DNA from: Candidatus Kuenenia stuttgartensis
Lineage (GTDB): Bacteria > Planctomycetota > Planctomycetia > Pirellulales > UBA1268
Assembly: GCA_945877135.1 (NCBI GenBank)
Contig: CAMCQY010000006.1
Span: 1-58,322, forward strand
Direction: 5' to 3'
DNA length: 58,322 nt
The notes under the pieces are model-generated. The model was given only the letters and a program-made list of their open reading frames with translations. It had not been told where the DNA came from and made no database searches. Both the position numbers and the translations under genes were made by a program. Below are positions 45,190 to 54,400 of the stretch, one piece after another; position 1 is the first letter of the stretch; each line of letters starts with the position of its first letter.

Positions 45190-46812
45190 TTAAAACTCCG
45201 ACTCGACCGCCTCTTGCCGGTAGATCGGCAGCAGGCGGTAGTAGACCTCGAGCGTGAGGATCGCCAGGGCTGTGTGGGCGAGCCGACCGCCCGGGGCCGT
45301 GTCGCGGTCGTCGAAGGACCAGCTACCGGCCTCGTGGGCGACCCGCGTCTGCTGCGCCACGAGCTGGTCGCGGTTCTTCATGTTCCACCGTGGCCAGACC
45401 GGGTGGTCGGACTGCACGAGGGCCTGCGCGAGATAGAAGTTCTGGTAGATGGCGTGGGGGGCGGGGCCTGGCTTGGCGAGTGTGGTGAGGCCGCGGTTGA
45501 GGGCCTCCTGTTCCGGCCCCCAGCCGGTATACATCCGGCAGAGCAGGCCGATCGCCGACGTGCAGGGCTTGGCAGATGGACTGCGGTAGCCGTAGGCCGC
45601 ACCATTCAGAGTCTGCACGCGGTCGAGAAACCGTCGCACGCCGTCGATCGTCGGCGAGGGAGCCTCGAGTCCGGCGAGCTGCGCGCTTTTCAGCGCGGTG
45701 AGCTGCCAGGCGGTGACGGTGGTGTCGCCGGCCTGGCCAGGCAGGTAGCGCCAGCCGCCGCTGTGCATGTCTTGGGCGGTCTCAATGAACCGAACGGCGT
45801 CTCGCACAGGGGGCACGAGCATGTCGTCTTTCGTCATGCCGAGCGCTTCGGCCAGGGCCAGCGTCGTCACGCCATGGCCATACATGTTGCCCTCGCAGAA
45901 ATCGCCGCCGCGGGGCGTGCGCTGCATCCGGCTGAGCAGGTAGTAGATGCCGCGGGAGACCGTCTCCTGATATGGGCCGTCGACATGCGTGTGGCCGGCG
46001 CCGAGGAAGGGCAACAGCGCGATGGCGGTGCTGGCGGTGGAACTGGTGAGCGAGCCTGGATCGCGGCAGGCGCCGTTGCAGCGGCAGCCGCTCAAGTCAA
46101 ACTGCCAGGAGCCATCGACGGCCTGGTGCAGCGCCAGCCACTCGAGCCCCCGCTCGACGGCCGCCTCGCTGGCCGCATTCCCGCCACGGCCGCGGACCGA
46201 GGCGGCGCGGCCGGTGCCGGTTCGCGATGCAAAGGGTTTGCCATCAGGCGGGCCCCCGCCGATCGCGGCACGGGCGCCGGTTCGGCCTGCCGCCGCAGGA
46301 CGGGTTGGGCCGCCGCGGGCGGAGACCGGCTGCGCGATCGGACCTCCTGCCAGAAGCTGGGCGAACGCCTGATCGGGCGGGGGGCCCTCTGTCGCGGACT
46401 CTTCGGGCAGCGGATCAACGGCCGGCGGCGGCTCGATCGCAGCCATTGCCACGAGGGGTGGTTCGTCCACCAGCGGTGGTTCAGCGACAGCGGCCGATGC
46501 GCTGGCTTGTGCCATTGCTTCGCTGCCGGCAGCCGCGTCGGGCGCACCGATATCCACAACAGCCGCTGAGTCGCCCTCGGCATCGTCCGCGGTCTGCTGA
46601 CTGATGGAAAACACCAGCGGTCGGAGCCTGGCCCGCGGCTTTTTCTCATGAGCAAAAATGGCCAGCAGAATGCAGAGCAGCAAATGCCCGGCCAGGCTCA
46701 GGTAGCCTGACCGCACGACCGGGCTCCGCACCAGGCGATCAACCCATGGAGTGGCCCCCGGCTCTGGCGGCGCCGCCGGCGTCAATTCCATCGAGAACGA
46801 GTCGGGTTGCAT
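45190..46812 (-). CDS. Alpha-toroid (prenyltransferase/squalene-cyclase repeat) membrane protein
   Basis: A 540-residue protein. ATG at 46812 is preceded by GAGGT with good spacing; the longer frame to 46908 is not favoured. A hydrophobic segment lies near residues 35-55 (GYLSLAGHLLLCILLAIFA). A long Pro/Ala/Glu-rich linker follows (~60-200), then a C-terminal domain (~205-540) with repeated motifs: LEWLALHQAVDGSWQF, SGGWRYLPGQAGDTTVTAWQ, GSWSFDDRDT. These match the alpha-alpha barrel repeats of terpene cyclases and related proteins. CRCNGAC near the first repeat recalls CPSCNGQC of its neighbour. No catalytic DXDD motif is visible, so cyclase activity is unlikely; binding or scaffolding is more plausible. 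Confidence 0.8.
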   Translation of the reverse strand: MQPDSFSMELTPAAPPEPGATPWVDRLVRSPVVRSGYLSLAGHLLLCILLAIFAHEKKPRARLRPLVFSISQQTADDAEGDSAAVVDIGAPDAAAGSEAMAQASASAAVAEPPLVDEPPLVAMAAIEPPPAVDPLPEESATEGPPPDQAFAQLLAGGPIAQPVSARGGPTRPAAAGRTGARAAIGGGPPDGKPFASRTGTGRAASVRGRGGNAASEAAVERGLEWLALHQAVDGSWQFDLSGCRCNGACRDPGSLTSSTASTAIALLPFLGAGHTHVDGPYQETVSRGIYYLLSRMQRTPRGGDFCEGNMYGHGVTTLALAEALGMTKDDMLVPPVRDAVRFIETAQDMHSGGWRYLPGQAGDTTVTAWQLTALKSAQLAGLEAPSPTIDGVRRFLDRVQTLNGAAYGYRSPSAKPCTSAIGLLCRMYTGWGPEQEALNRGLTTLAKPGPAPHAIYQNFYLAQALVQSDHPVWPRWNMKNRDQLVAQQTRVAHEAGSWSFDDRDTAPGGRLAHTALAILTLEVYYRLLPIYRQEAVESEF

Positions 46813-46963
46813 CGAGACGACCTCGTGGCTGACTTTTCCGATTGGGGAAAGCCTACCCTCGCGACCGCGGCCCTGCGTCCGCGCAGACGGCGATCCCATC
46901 AGGTCCACGTGGGTTGTATCGACCCCTGGCGGCTGGCGGCTGAAGACCCGCTACGACACAGCC

Positions 46964-48649
46964 CTACTCTTTGAAGTCCTCGTCCATGCTCTCCTTGCCG
47001 TAGATCGGCAGGTGGCGGTAGTAGACCTCGAGGATCATCGTGGCCAGCGACGTGCAGTAGAGCCGCCCGGCGGCGTGCGCACCGTGGCCGCCATCCACGC
47101 CGTCATGCCAGCTGCCCGTTTCGTGCCCCTTCTTCGACTGGGTGGTCACGAGCATCTCCCGCATACGATTGTTCCAACCCACCCAGCGATCGCCCTCGAG
47201 GTGGTGGAGAATCTGCGTGGCGTAGTAGTCGAAATAGAGATCCTTACTCGGTCCTATCTTGGCCAGCCGGTCAACCCCGCGTTGGAGCGCCGGGTTATCC
47301 TTCTTCCAGCCGAGATACATCCTGCAGAGCAGGCCGACGGCGGAGGTGCCGGCGCCGTTGCCAGGATCGGTATAGCCGTAGGTGGCGCCATCATCGGCTT
47401 GGACGTCGTTGAGAAACTCGACCGCCTTCTTGATCGTCAGCGGCGAGACCTGGAGGAACGCCATGTGGCCACTCTTGAGCGCCATCAACTGCCAGCCCAC
47501 GGCCGACGTATCGCCCGCCTGCTTGGGAGCGTACCGCCAGCCGCCACCGGCGGGATCCTGCGCCGCCATGATGAAGTTGAGGGCCGCCTGCGCGGGCATT
47601 TGCAGCCGGCGGTCCTGCGTCATGGCATAGCTCTCGGAGAGCACGATGCCGGCCAGCCCCTGCGAATACATATTGCCTCCGCCGAGCCCATAGGCCTTGC
47701 CCTGTCCCTTTACGGTCATGGCCGCGAGGAATCCGATGCCCGCCTCAAGCTGCTTCCTGTAGGGGCCTTCTTTATGCGTGTAGCCGCGGCCGAGGAAGGG
47801 GAGAAGCGCCATCGATGTGGCACCGCAGCGATCGAGCCCAGGTCCCTTGTCCACACCATGCGAGCACTGACCGTTGCAGCTTGGGCAGGCGTTGAGGCTG
47901 AACGACCAGCCCCCGTCTGGCATCTGGTGTTGAATGATCCATTTGAGGGCCAACTCCACGGCGGCCTCGCTCTGCTTGCTGCCGCCACCGGTCTGGATGA
48001 GTTGTTCCCGCATCTTCGTGTCGGTGCGGCCACCGAGTCCGCCAGCCGCCTTTCCGCCCACGGCGCCGACGCTGGACAGCAGGTCGCTCGCGGCGACTGT
48101 CTCGGAGCCGAAGTCTGTCAACTCAACCGAGATCGCCGCGGCGTCGAGATCGTCGGCTGTCGAGACGACCTGCACCGTCTCGACGTTGGCCGATTCAGGC
48201 AGCGCAACGGCATCGGTCATGTCCTGCTGCGGGCCTGGATCCTCTTGGGGAAGCTCCTCCTCGAACTCCTCGAAGGTTTCCTCGACCTCCGGCGCGCTGG
48301 CGGTGATCATCCGCGGAGCTTCCGGCTTGGGCACCTCGTTGACGACAAGCGCCATCGAAAGCAGCACGATGACGTGCACCAGCATGCTGACTGCCCAGGC
48401 TGGCGCCATCGAGAAAAGCCCCGACACAGACGACCTCCGCGGAGCCGCGATCTCAGCCACGGCCGCAGCAGGCGGCGCGGCGGGGCGAGCGGCCGCGGTG
48501 GGAGCAGCCGGCTTGGGAATCACCGGCGCGGGCTTGGCACCGCTGGCTGCCGCTGGCTTGGCCGCAGCCGACGGGGGAGCTTTCGCAGGAGGCTGTCCCT
48601 GCGACGGATTGCCAGGATTCGGGGGGGGATCGCTGTCCATGGCTGTCAT
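46964..48649 (-). CDS. Alpha-toroid (prenyltransferase/squalene-cyclase repeat) membrane protein, paralogue
   Basis: A 561-residue protein. The N-terminal ~85 residues are Pro/Ala/Lys-rich, then a hydrophobic helix (FSMAPAWAVSMLVHVIVLLSMALVV), an acidic stretch (EVEETFEEFEEELPQEDPG) and a C-terminal barrel (~225-561) with LKWIIQHQMPDGGWSFSL, CPSCNGQCSHG, GGWRYAPKQAGDTSAVGWQLMALKSGH, and LEVYYRHLPIYGKESM. It is clearly paralogous to the next gene downstream over the barrel, with nearly the same spacing of motifs. The role is unknown. It lies 151 bp upstream of its paralogue on the same strand and is divergent from rpmG. Confidence 0.82.
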   Translation of the reverse strand: MTAMDSDPPPNPGNPSQGQPPAKAPPSAAAKPAAASGAKPAPVIPKPAAPTAAARPAAPPAAAVAEIAAPRRSSVSGLFSMAPAWAVSMLVHVIVLLSMALVVNEVPKPEAPRMITASAPEVEETFEEFEEELPQEDPGPQQDMTDAVALPESANVETVQVVSTADDLDAAAISVELTDFGSETVAASDLLSSVGAVGGKAAGGLGGRTDTKMREQLIQTGGGSKQSEAAVELALKWIIQHQMPDGGWSFSLNACPSCNGQCSHGVDKGPGLDRCGATSMALLPFLGRGYTHKEGPYRKQLEAGIGFLAAMTVKGQGKAYGLGGGNMYSQGLAGIVLSESYAMTQDRRLQMPAQAALNFIMAAQDPAGGGWRYAPKQAGDTSAVGWQLMALKSGHMAFLQVSPLTIKKAVEFLNDVQADDGATYGYTDPGNGAGTSAVGLLCRMYLGWKKDNPALQRGVDRLAKIGPSKDLYFDYYATQILHHLEGDRWVGWNNRMREMLVTTQSKKGHETGSWHDGVDGGHGAHAAGRLYCTSLATMILEVYYRHLPIYGKESMDEDFKE

Positions 48650-48935
48650 ACATTTTGATCGCGGGAAATCGGCCGTCGCCCCGTGCGACCCCGTGCAAGC
48701 ACCGCTCCATCATACTACCGTGTCGAATAATGGGGTCGCAAACGCCAGGTGGACTGGATCGTGGCTTGGATCGTGGACCGAATACAAGACGGCCGATCTG
48801 GAGGCCGCCGGGAAGCGGGCAGGATTCGGAAAACGCCCGGATCAGGCCCGTCTCCAGCGTCCGGCTGGCGGCGCGGCCGGTCGAGGAGTACGATCCGCAG
48901 TCCCACGTCCCAGGAATTTCGCAAGGATTAGGTCT

Positions 48936-49100
48936 ATGGCCAAGGGTAAAAAAAGACTCGAAGTGATCCATCTCGTCTGTGCGGAGACGGGCGACCAGAA
49001 CTACACCCTGCGACGCAAGTCGGGCGGGGAGAAGCTCAAGGTGAAGAAGTATTCACCGCGGCTTCGGAAGCACACGCTCCACAACGAAAAGAAGAAGTAG
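48936..49100 (+). CDS. rpmG: 50S ribosomal protein L33
   Basis: A 54-residue protein: MAKGKKRLEVIHLVCAETGD at the start, then YTLRRKSGGEKLKVKKYSPRLRKHTLHNEKKK, which is the bL33 pattern with the basic C-terminus. Only one of the usual zinc cysteines is present (VCAETGDQNY), so it is a C-minus type. AAGGA lies about 8 nt before the ATG. The 286-bp gap upstream holds its promoter and a GGATCGTGG direct repeat (48756-48776) of unknown meaning. Confidence 0.93.
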   Translation: MAKGKKRLEVIHLVCAETGDQNYTLRRKSGGEKLKVKKYSPRLRKHTLHNEKKK

Positions 49101-49139
49101 GAACGGGCCGCGGTCACCCGCACGAGTCATCTGCAGGGT

Positions 49140-50264
49140 TCATCCGCAAGAGGCGAGGATCCTGGACAGTTGGGTCGACCTTTCGGCTGCGGTAGCCTGC
49201 AGTTCGTGGGTCTGATCGGCCTGGCGGCCGAGTGAGGGCTCGGCTTCGCCTTCGATCAGGAGCAGGCGACATTCCGCCTTTCGCTCGAACCGACCACGGC
49301 CGGGCCGCAGTACGATCTCCACTTCGCAGGGTTCGCCCGCCGCCGCCTGTGGCGCGTCTGCCAGCAGGGCGAGAACCTCGCGGCCCAGCGGTGTGTCGGG
49401 TGCATCGGCCGGGAGTCCCCAAAGAACCTCGTGGGCCGCACGGTCCAGCAGTCCGTGCCGGCAGCGCTTGAGTCGCCCGCGGCGGAGAAAGTAGGCAACG
49501 TTCACGCCGTCCCGCCAGCGGGGTGTGGCCGACGTGTCTACCGGGTGCCAGACGTGCAGCGACCAGGTGCGGTCGAGGATCGACTCCAGCCGCACGCCCG
49601 CGGCACGGAGTCGCAGGCCGAGATCGTCGTCCTCCTGACCCCAGCCCACGAACCGTTCGTCGCAGCCGTTCACTCCCTCGAAGTCGCGCCGCCACATGCC
49701 GCAGTTGCCGCCCGCGAGCCGTGGCTTCGACGGGTGACGGATTGCCGCATGCCACCAGGCCTTGCGGAAGCGTTGTGTCAGCAGCCGACGTTCGGAGGCG
49801 GGAGCGAGCGCCGGCAGGTCGGTCGCGGCGATGGTGGCCGTGTCGAGTCGTGCGCTCGTGTCTTCTGGGAGTCGGGCGCAATAACCGAGCAGAGCGCGGC
49901 CCGGGCGGCGACGTTCGAGGTAGGCGGCCACGTGATCGCGGGGGAGGATGCAATCGCCATCGAGAAAGAGCAGGTAGTCGCTCTCGGTGAGGCGGGCACC
50001 GGCGTTGCGGGTGCGGGCGAGGCGGAAGCCGTCGTGGGGCTGCGACGTGAACCGCACAGGAAAGCGGGCCTGAGCGGCGAAGTCGTGGACGAGCGCGGCC
50101 GTGCCGTCGGTCGAGCCATCGTCGCTGATGATCACCTCGAATCGACCATCGACGCCGGTCTGGGCCGCGATCGACGCGAGCACGAGCGCGAGGTGACGGG
50201 GCTTCTGAAACGTGTTGACGATCAACGCGACGTCGCGGGCCGACTGGGCGGGCTCCTCGTTCAT
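49140..50264 (-). CDS. Glycosyltransferase, GT2 N-terminal plus GT7-type C-terminal domain
   Basis: A 374-residue protein. ATG at 50264 overlaps the lpxK stop by 4 nt; the frame upstream of it is not conserved. The GT-A domain has VALIVNTFQKPRHLALVLASI, IISDDGSTDG and FLDGDCILPRDHVAAYL (metal-binding DXD region). Downstream, GGNCGMWRRDFEGVNGCDERFVGWGQEDDDLGLRL carries the WGxEDDD motif of galactosyltransferase-type (GT7) C-terminal domains. It probably adds a sugar to an envelope glycolipid; substrate unknown. Coupling to lpxK suggests a lipid A or lipopolysaccharide role. Confidence 0.85.
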   Translation of the reverse strand: MNEEPAQSARDVALIVNTFQKPRHLALVLASIAAQTGVDGRFEVIISDDGSTDGTAALVHDFAAQARFPVRFTSQPHDGFRLARTRNAGARLTESDYLLFLDGDCILPRDHVAAYLERRRPGRALLGYCARLPEDTSARLDTATIAATDLPALAPASERRLLTQRFRKAWWHAAIRHPSKPRLAGGNCGMWRRDFEGVNGCDERFVGWGQEDDDLGLRLRAAGVRLESILDRTWSLHVWHPVDTSATPRWRDGVNVAYFLRRGRLKRCRHGLLDRAAHEVLWGLPADAPDTPLGREVLALLADAPQAAAGEPCEVEIVLRPGRGRFERKAECRLLLIEGEAEPSLGRQADQTHELQATAAERSTQLSRILASCG

Positions 50265-51361
50265 GGGTGAACCATCCTTCCTGCGGCACGGGTCACGACC
50301 GGCTCCAGCAGCGCGTCGAGGCGGGCCGAGGAGTCGCCTCCCGGGATGATCTCCAAGGCGATTTCCAACGCCAAGAGCGGGATCTCTCCCAGCCGGTTGG
50401 TGCGCACCTTGACCAGATCCTTGAGCGTGGTCACGACCAGATCGGCATGCAGTTCGGTCGCCCAGTCGCGGATCGCAGCGAGATCGGCGGCCGTGTAGGC
50501 GTGGTGATCGGGGAAGGGTCGGAAGCCCGCGAGCGTGGTGCCGACGTTTGCCAGCGACGTGCGGAATGCCGCCGGGTTGCCGATTCCCGCGAAGGCGACG
50601 ACCCGTGCACCCGCAAGGCATTCGAGCGGCTGCGTGTCGGAGGTCGCTGATCGCAGTTGCACAGGTCGGTGCGTTGCCTCCAGCCAGGCAGACGGCAGGG
50701 CACCCTGGCAGGCCTTGGTGAGAACGCGGCGAATCTCGCTGCGACGCTGGGCATCGACCGCCCCTGCTCGCGTCAGCACCACGGCGTGGCCGCGGGCGAG
50801 TCCGGAGAGCGACTCCCGCAGTAGGCCGCGGGGAAAGAGATGGCTGCAACCGAATGGATCGGTGGCATCGACGGCGACGATGTCGAGGTCGCGGGCGAGA
50901 CGACGGTGCTGGAAGCCATCGTCGAGCAACGCCACTTCCGCTCCCAAGGCTGCGGCGGCGCGGACTCCAGCAATGCGGTCGCGGTTGGCCACATGGGGCA
51001 CGTCTGGCAGCAGGATGGCCAGTTCGGCCGCCTCGTCGCTCCGTTCCCCACGGGCGGCCCCATAGCCACGGCTCACGATGGCAGGGCGCACGCCGTGGGC
51101 GGCCACCGCACGGGCCAGCCAGGCCACCAGTGGCGTCTTCCCAGTGCCACCGAGCGTCAGGTTGCCGACCGAAATGACTGGAATCGGCCCCTTGGTGATT
51201 GGTAGCAGGCCGTGATCGTAGGCCGCATTGCGGCAGCCGATCACCAGGCCGTAGGGGGCTGAAAGTCCGGCCAGGGCGAGCCGTGCCAACGTCGGCCCCG
51301 CACCGCTGGCCGTGCCGTCCACCAGACGCTTGAAAGCTTCGGCGTCGGGAAGCAGGGTCAT
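50261..51361 (-). CDS. lpxK: Tetraacyldisaccharide 4'-kinase
   Basis: A 366-residue protein. PVISVGNLTLGGTGKTPLVAWLA contains the P-loop (Gly71-Thr76). VSRGYGAARG, LLDDGFQHRRLARDLDIVAVD and FPRGLLRESLSGLARGHAVVLTRAGA are LpxK signatures. It phosphorylates the lipid A disaccharide at the inner face of the inner membrane. Its presence argues that this organism makes lipid A. Its stop overlaps the glycosyltransferase start (ATGA), and it is divergent from a giant membrane protein. Confidence 0.93.
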   Translation of the reverse strand: MTLLPDAEAFKRLVDGTASGAGPTLARLALAGLSAPYGLVIGCRNAAYDHGLLPITKGPIPVISVGNLTLGGTGKTPLVAWLARAVAAHGVRPAIVSRGYGAARGERSDEAAELAILLPDVPHVANRDRIAGVRAAAALGAEVALLDDGFQHRRLARDLDIVAVDATDPFGCSHLFPRGLLRESLSGLARGHAVVLTRAGAVDAQRRSEIRRVLTKACQGALPSAWLEATHRPVQLRSATSDTQPLECLAGARVVAFAGIGNPAAFRTSLANVGTTLAGFRPFPDHHAYTAADLAAIRDWATELHADLVVTTLKDLVKVRTNRLGEIPLLALEIALEIIPGGDSSARLDALLEPVVTRAAGRMVHP

Positions 51362-51488
51362 TTTTCGGGAGTCCTTTGCCGGCAGGGCTGCCGTCTCAAG
51401 ACGCAGCGAAGCCTACCTTAGGCGGCTTTTCCGGCGGACGTCAACGCGGAGCGGGCGGATCGTCGCAGCTGCCGATATAATCGACAAT

Positions 51489-54400
51489 ATGGCCACGGCT
51501 TCCCAACCACCCTCCGAGCCGCTCGCCGTCAGCACGTGGGCAGACGACGGCCAGCCTGACTCCAAATCGGAGCGCTACCTGGCCCGGCGGCTGGCCGCGG
51601 CCAGTGCCGACTACAAGGGTGTCGCTCTCATCACGTTCTTGCTCGGAGCCGGCGTAGCCACGCTCGTCTGGGTAGCATGCGGCGTGGTGCTCGAACATTG
51701 GCTCGTGCCCGGCGGCCTCCCCCGTTGGGCGCGGTGGACGTGGCTCCTGACGGGGCTCGCGGCGATCGTGGCGGCGGGCGTCCGGTGGATTCTGCCGCTG
51801 ATGCGGTATCGCGTGAATCTTGTCTACGCGGCGCGGGTGATCGAGAAAGAACACCCTGAACTCCACAACGATCTCGTCAACACCGTGCTCGTCAAGGCGC
51901 ATCCGGAGGGCAATGCGGCCACGGTTGTGAAGTCGCTCGAGCGGCGGGCCGCCAAGCGGCTCTCGTCGGTGCCGGCGGAGTCGGTCATCGATCGGTCTCT
52001 GGCGGTGGGGCTGGCGTATGCGTTGGCTGCGCTCGTGGGGCTGGCCTGCGTCTACTCCCTGGTGGCGCCGAAGAGTCTGCTGACGACCACGGCCCGGCTG
52101 CTCGCGCCGTGGGCCCGCGTTGCCGCGCCGACGCGGGTGAGGCTCGAGCCACCGCGGCTGCGATGGCGCATGCCCGGCGAGGACGCAGCCCCACTCGGGC
52201 CCGGCGTTGGCGCGGACGCGGCGACTGCCGATGGCAACGATCCGCACGATTCCAGAAACATCAAGGTCGAAGCGGGCGGTGCCACGCTGGTACGGGGTCG
52301 GCAACTTGTGGTGACGACCGCGATCCACGGCTTGCGGCGCGACGAGCGACCGATCGTCACCGTGACGCCGGTGCTCGACAGCGGTGCCGTCGATGGGGCG
52401 GCCGTGCCATGGCGGGCGGATATGACACGGGTCGGCGGCGAGACTGGCACCGGGCAACGCTATGCCGCCGTGCTGCCCGACGCGGCGCGTGGACTCGATC
52501 AGTCAGTGACGTTCACAATCCAGGCGGGCGATGCGCGGAGCGAGCCGATCCGGGTGGCGATGGTCGATTCGCCAACGCTGATGGTGCGTGAGGTGCGGTA
52601 CGAGTTTCCGGCCTACATGCGGCGCGAGAGTGAGACGGTGGCTTGGCAGGGCGACCTGCGCGGTGTGGAAGGCACGCGTGTCGTGATCGTGGCGGAGAGC
52701 AATCAGCCGCTGGAATCGGCCTGGATCGATTTCGATTGCGACGGCAGTCGCGATCTCAAGCTCAAGGTCGGCGCGAGCGATCTGGCCCGGGCCACCGGCT
52801 CGTTCGTACTGCAGATGAATCCGGAACGCACGTCAGCCGAGCATGGGGCATACCGATTGCTCCTCCAGCCTCGCGGCACGGCCCTCGCCGATCGAGGGCA
52901 GGTGCAGGCCGAGAAGCTCGAACACCGGATTGAGGTGCAGGCAGACCTGGCACCCGAGATCTCGATCGAGGAGCCGCTGGAATCGCCGGCCCGTGTGCCG
53001 CCTGGGGCGCCGGTGACGGTGCGTGTGCGGGCGCTCGACCCCGACTTTGGCCTGGCCCGCGTCGGCCTCGAGACCCGGGTGAAGGGTGGGGCGGCACAGC
53101 CGGAGATCGTGCTGCCGGGCAGTGAGCGGAGTGGCGCATTCAACGGCAGTCTGCAACTCGTGCCAGAGCGGCTCGGGGCGGGGGGAGGAAGCACGCTCGA
53201 ATACCGTGGCGTGGCCGTGGATACGCGGCCCAGCCAGCCGAACGTGACGCATACGCCTTGGAAGCTGCTGCAGATCGATGCCTCAGCACCGCCGAGGCAG
53301 CCGGAAAAGGCGCCGCCGCGGTCGGGTGAGCAGAAGAAGCAGGGGGATGAAGAGCAGGAAAATGGCGAAGGCGAGTCTGGCAAGGCTTCTGACGATAGCC
53401 GCGGTGCATCGGGCGAGAACGGCGGGCAGGGATCATCGGATGGCCGCGAAGGCGGCAGGCAGGAAAAGGATCAGGGAAAGCAAGGAGAAGAAGGACCGCA
53501 ACAACAAGGACCGCAACAACAAGGACCGCAGGGAGAGCAGCGGGAGCAAGGCGGCCAGCAGCAGAAGCCGAAGGATGGCAAGGAATCGGGTGGAGCGCAG
53601 CAGCGCCAGCCGCAACAGGGCCAGCCACAACAGAACAGCGGCCAGCAGGGTGAAGCCCAGCCGGGGCAACAGGGCGGCGCCGCCAGTGGCAGTCAGCAGG
53701 GCGGCAAGCAGCCTCAGGCGGGAGAGAACAAGCAGCAGGGCTCCTCGCAGGGGCAGAGTGGAGAAGCCGGCGGAGCTGACGGCCCGGGAACTGGCCGCGG
53801 CACTGAGGGAAAGGGCGGCACAGGCGCACAGTCGGACGGCAAGCAGTCCGATGGAGAGAGCGGTGCGGGCGGCCAACAGGGGGGCAGGCAAAACGCTGCG
53901 CAAGACTCAGCGCAGCGGCCAGGCGGTGCGAAGTCAGGCAGTGATGCCGGAGGGGCCGGCGGTGCAGACGGCTCATCCCAAGGGAAGCAGACCGGCGACC
54001 AGCGCGGAATGGGCAACCAAAAAGGTGGGAGTCAAAAAGGCGGGAGTCAGCAGCCCCGCCCTGCGGTGGCTGCCGATGGGACCAATGACGGCGAGGCAAT
54101 GGAGAGGATTCTCGATCACCGCCGGCAGGCCGGCGACAACTCGTCCGATGGAATGAAGGCGGGGAAGACAAAGCCTGACGGCGACGGTGCAGGTGAAAGC
54201 GGCCGCGGAAGCGACGGCAAAGCCGGTGAAAACTCGTCGAACGAGGGGAAGTCTGCCGGCCAAAACCCAGCGAACAAGCCGGGTGAGGGCAACCCTCGTG
54301 ATGGCGCTTCGGCTGATGGTGAGTCGCAGCCGGGAGCGGGTGGCGAGAAGAGTGGCAAGAGCCAGGGAGACAAGGGTCAACAGGGACAGGGTCAACAGGG

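Noticed and set aside
44785..46569. A 594-residue plus-strand frame over the repeat cluster and the alpha-toroid gene.
   Set aside because: Its N-terminal part translates the 102-bp hairpin repeats and the rest is antisense to a gene with clear barrel repeats.
51312..51488. Longer start for the giant membrane protein.
   Set aside because: That extension would overlap divergent lpxK and lacks any conserved opening.
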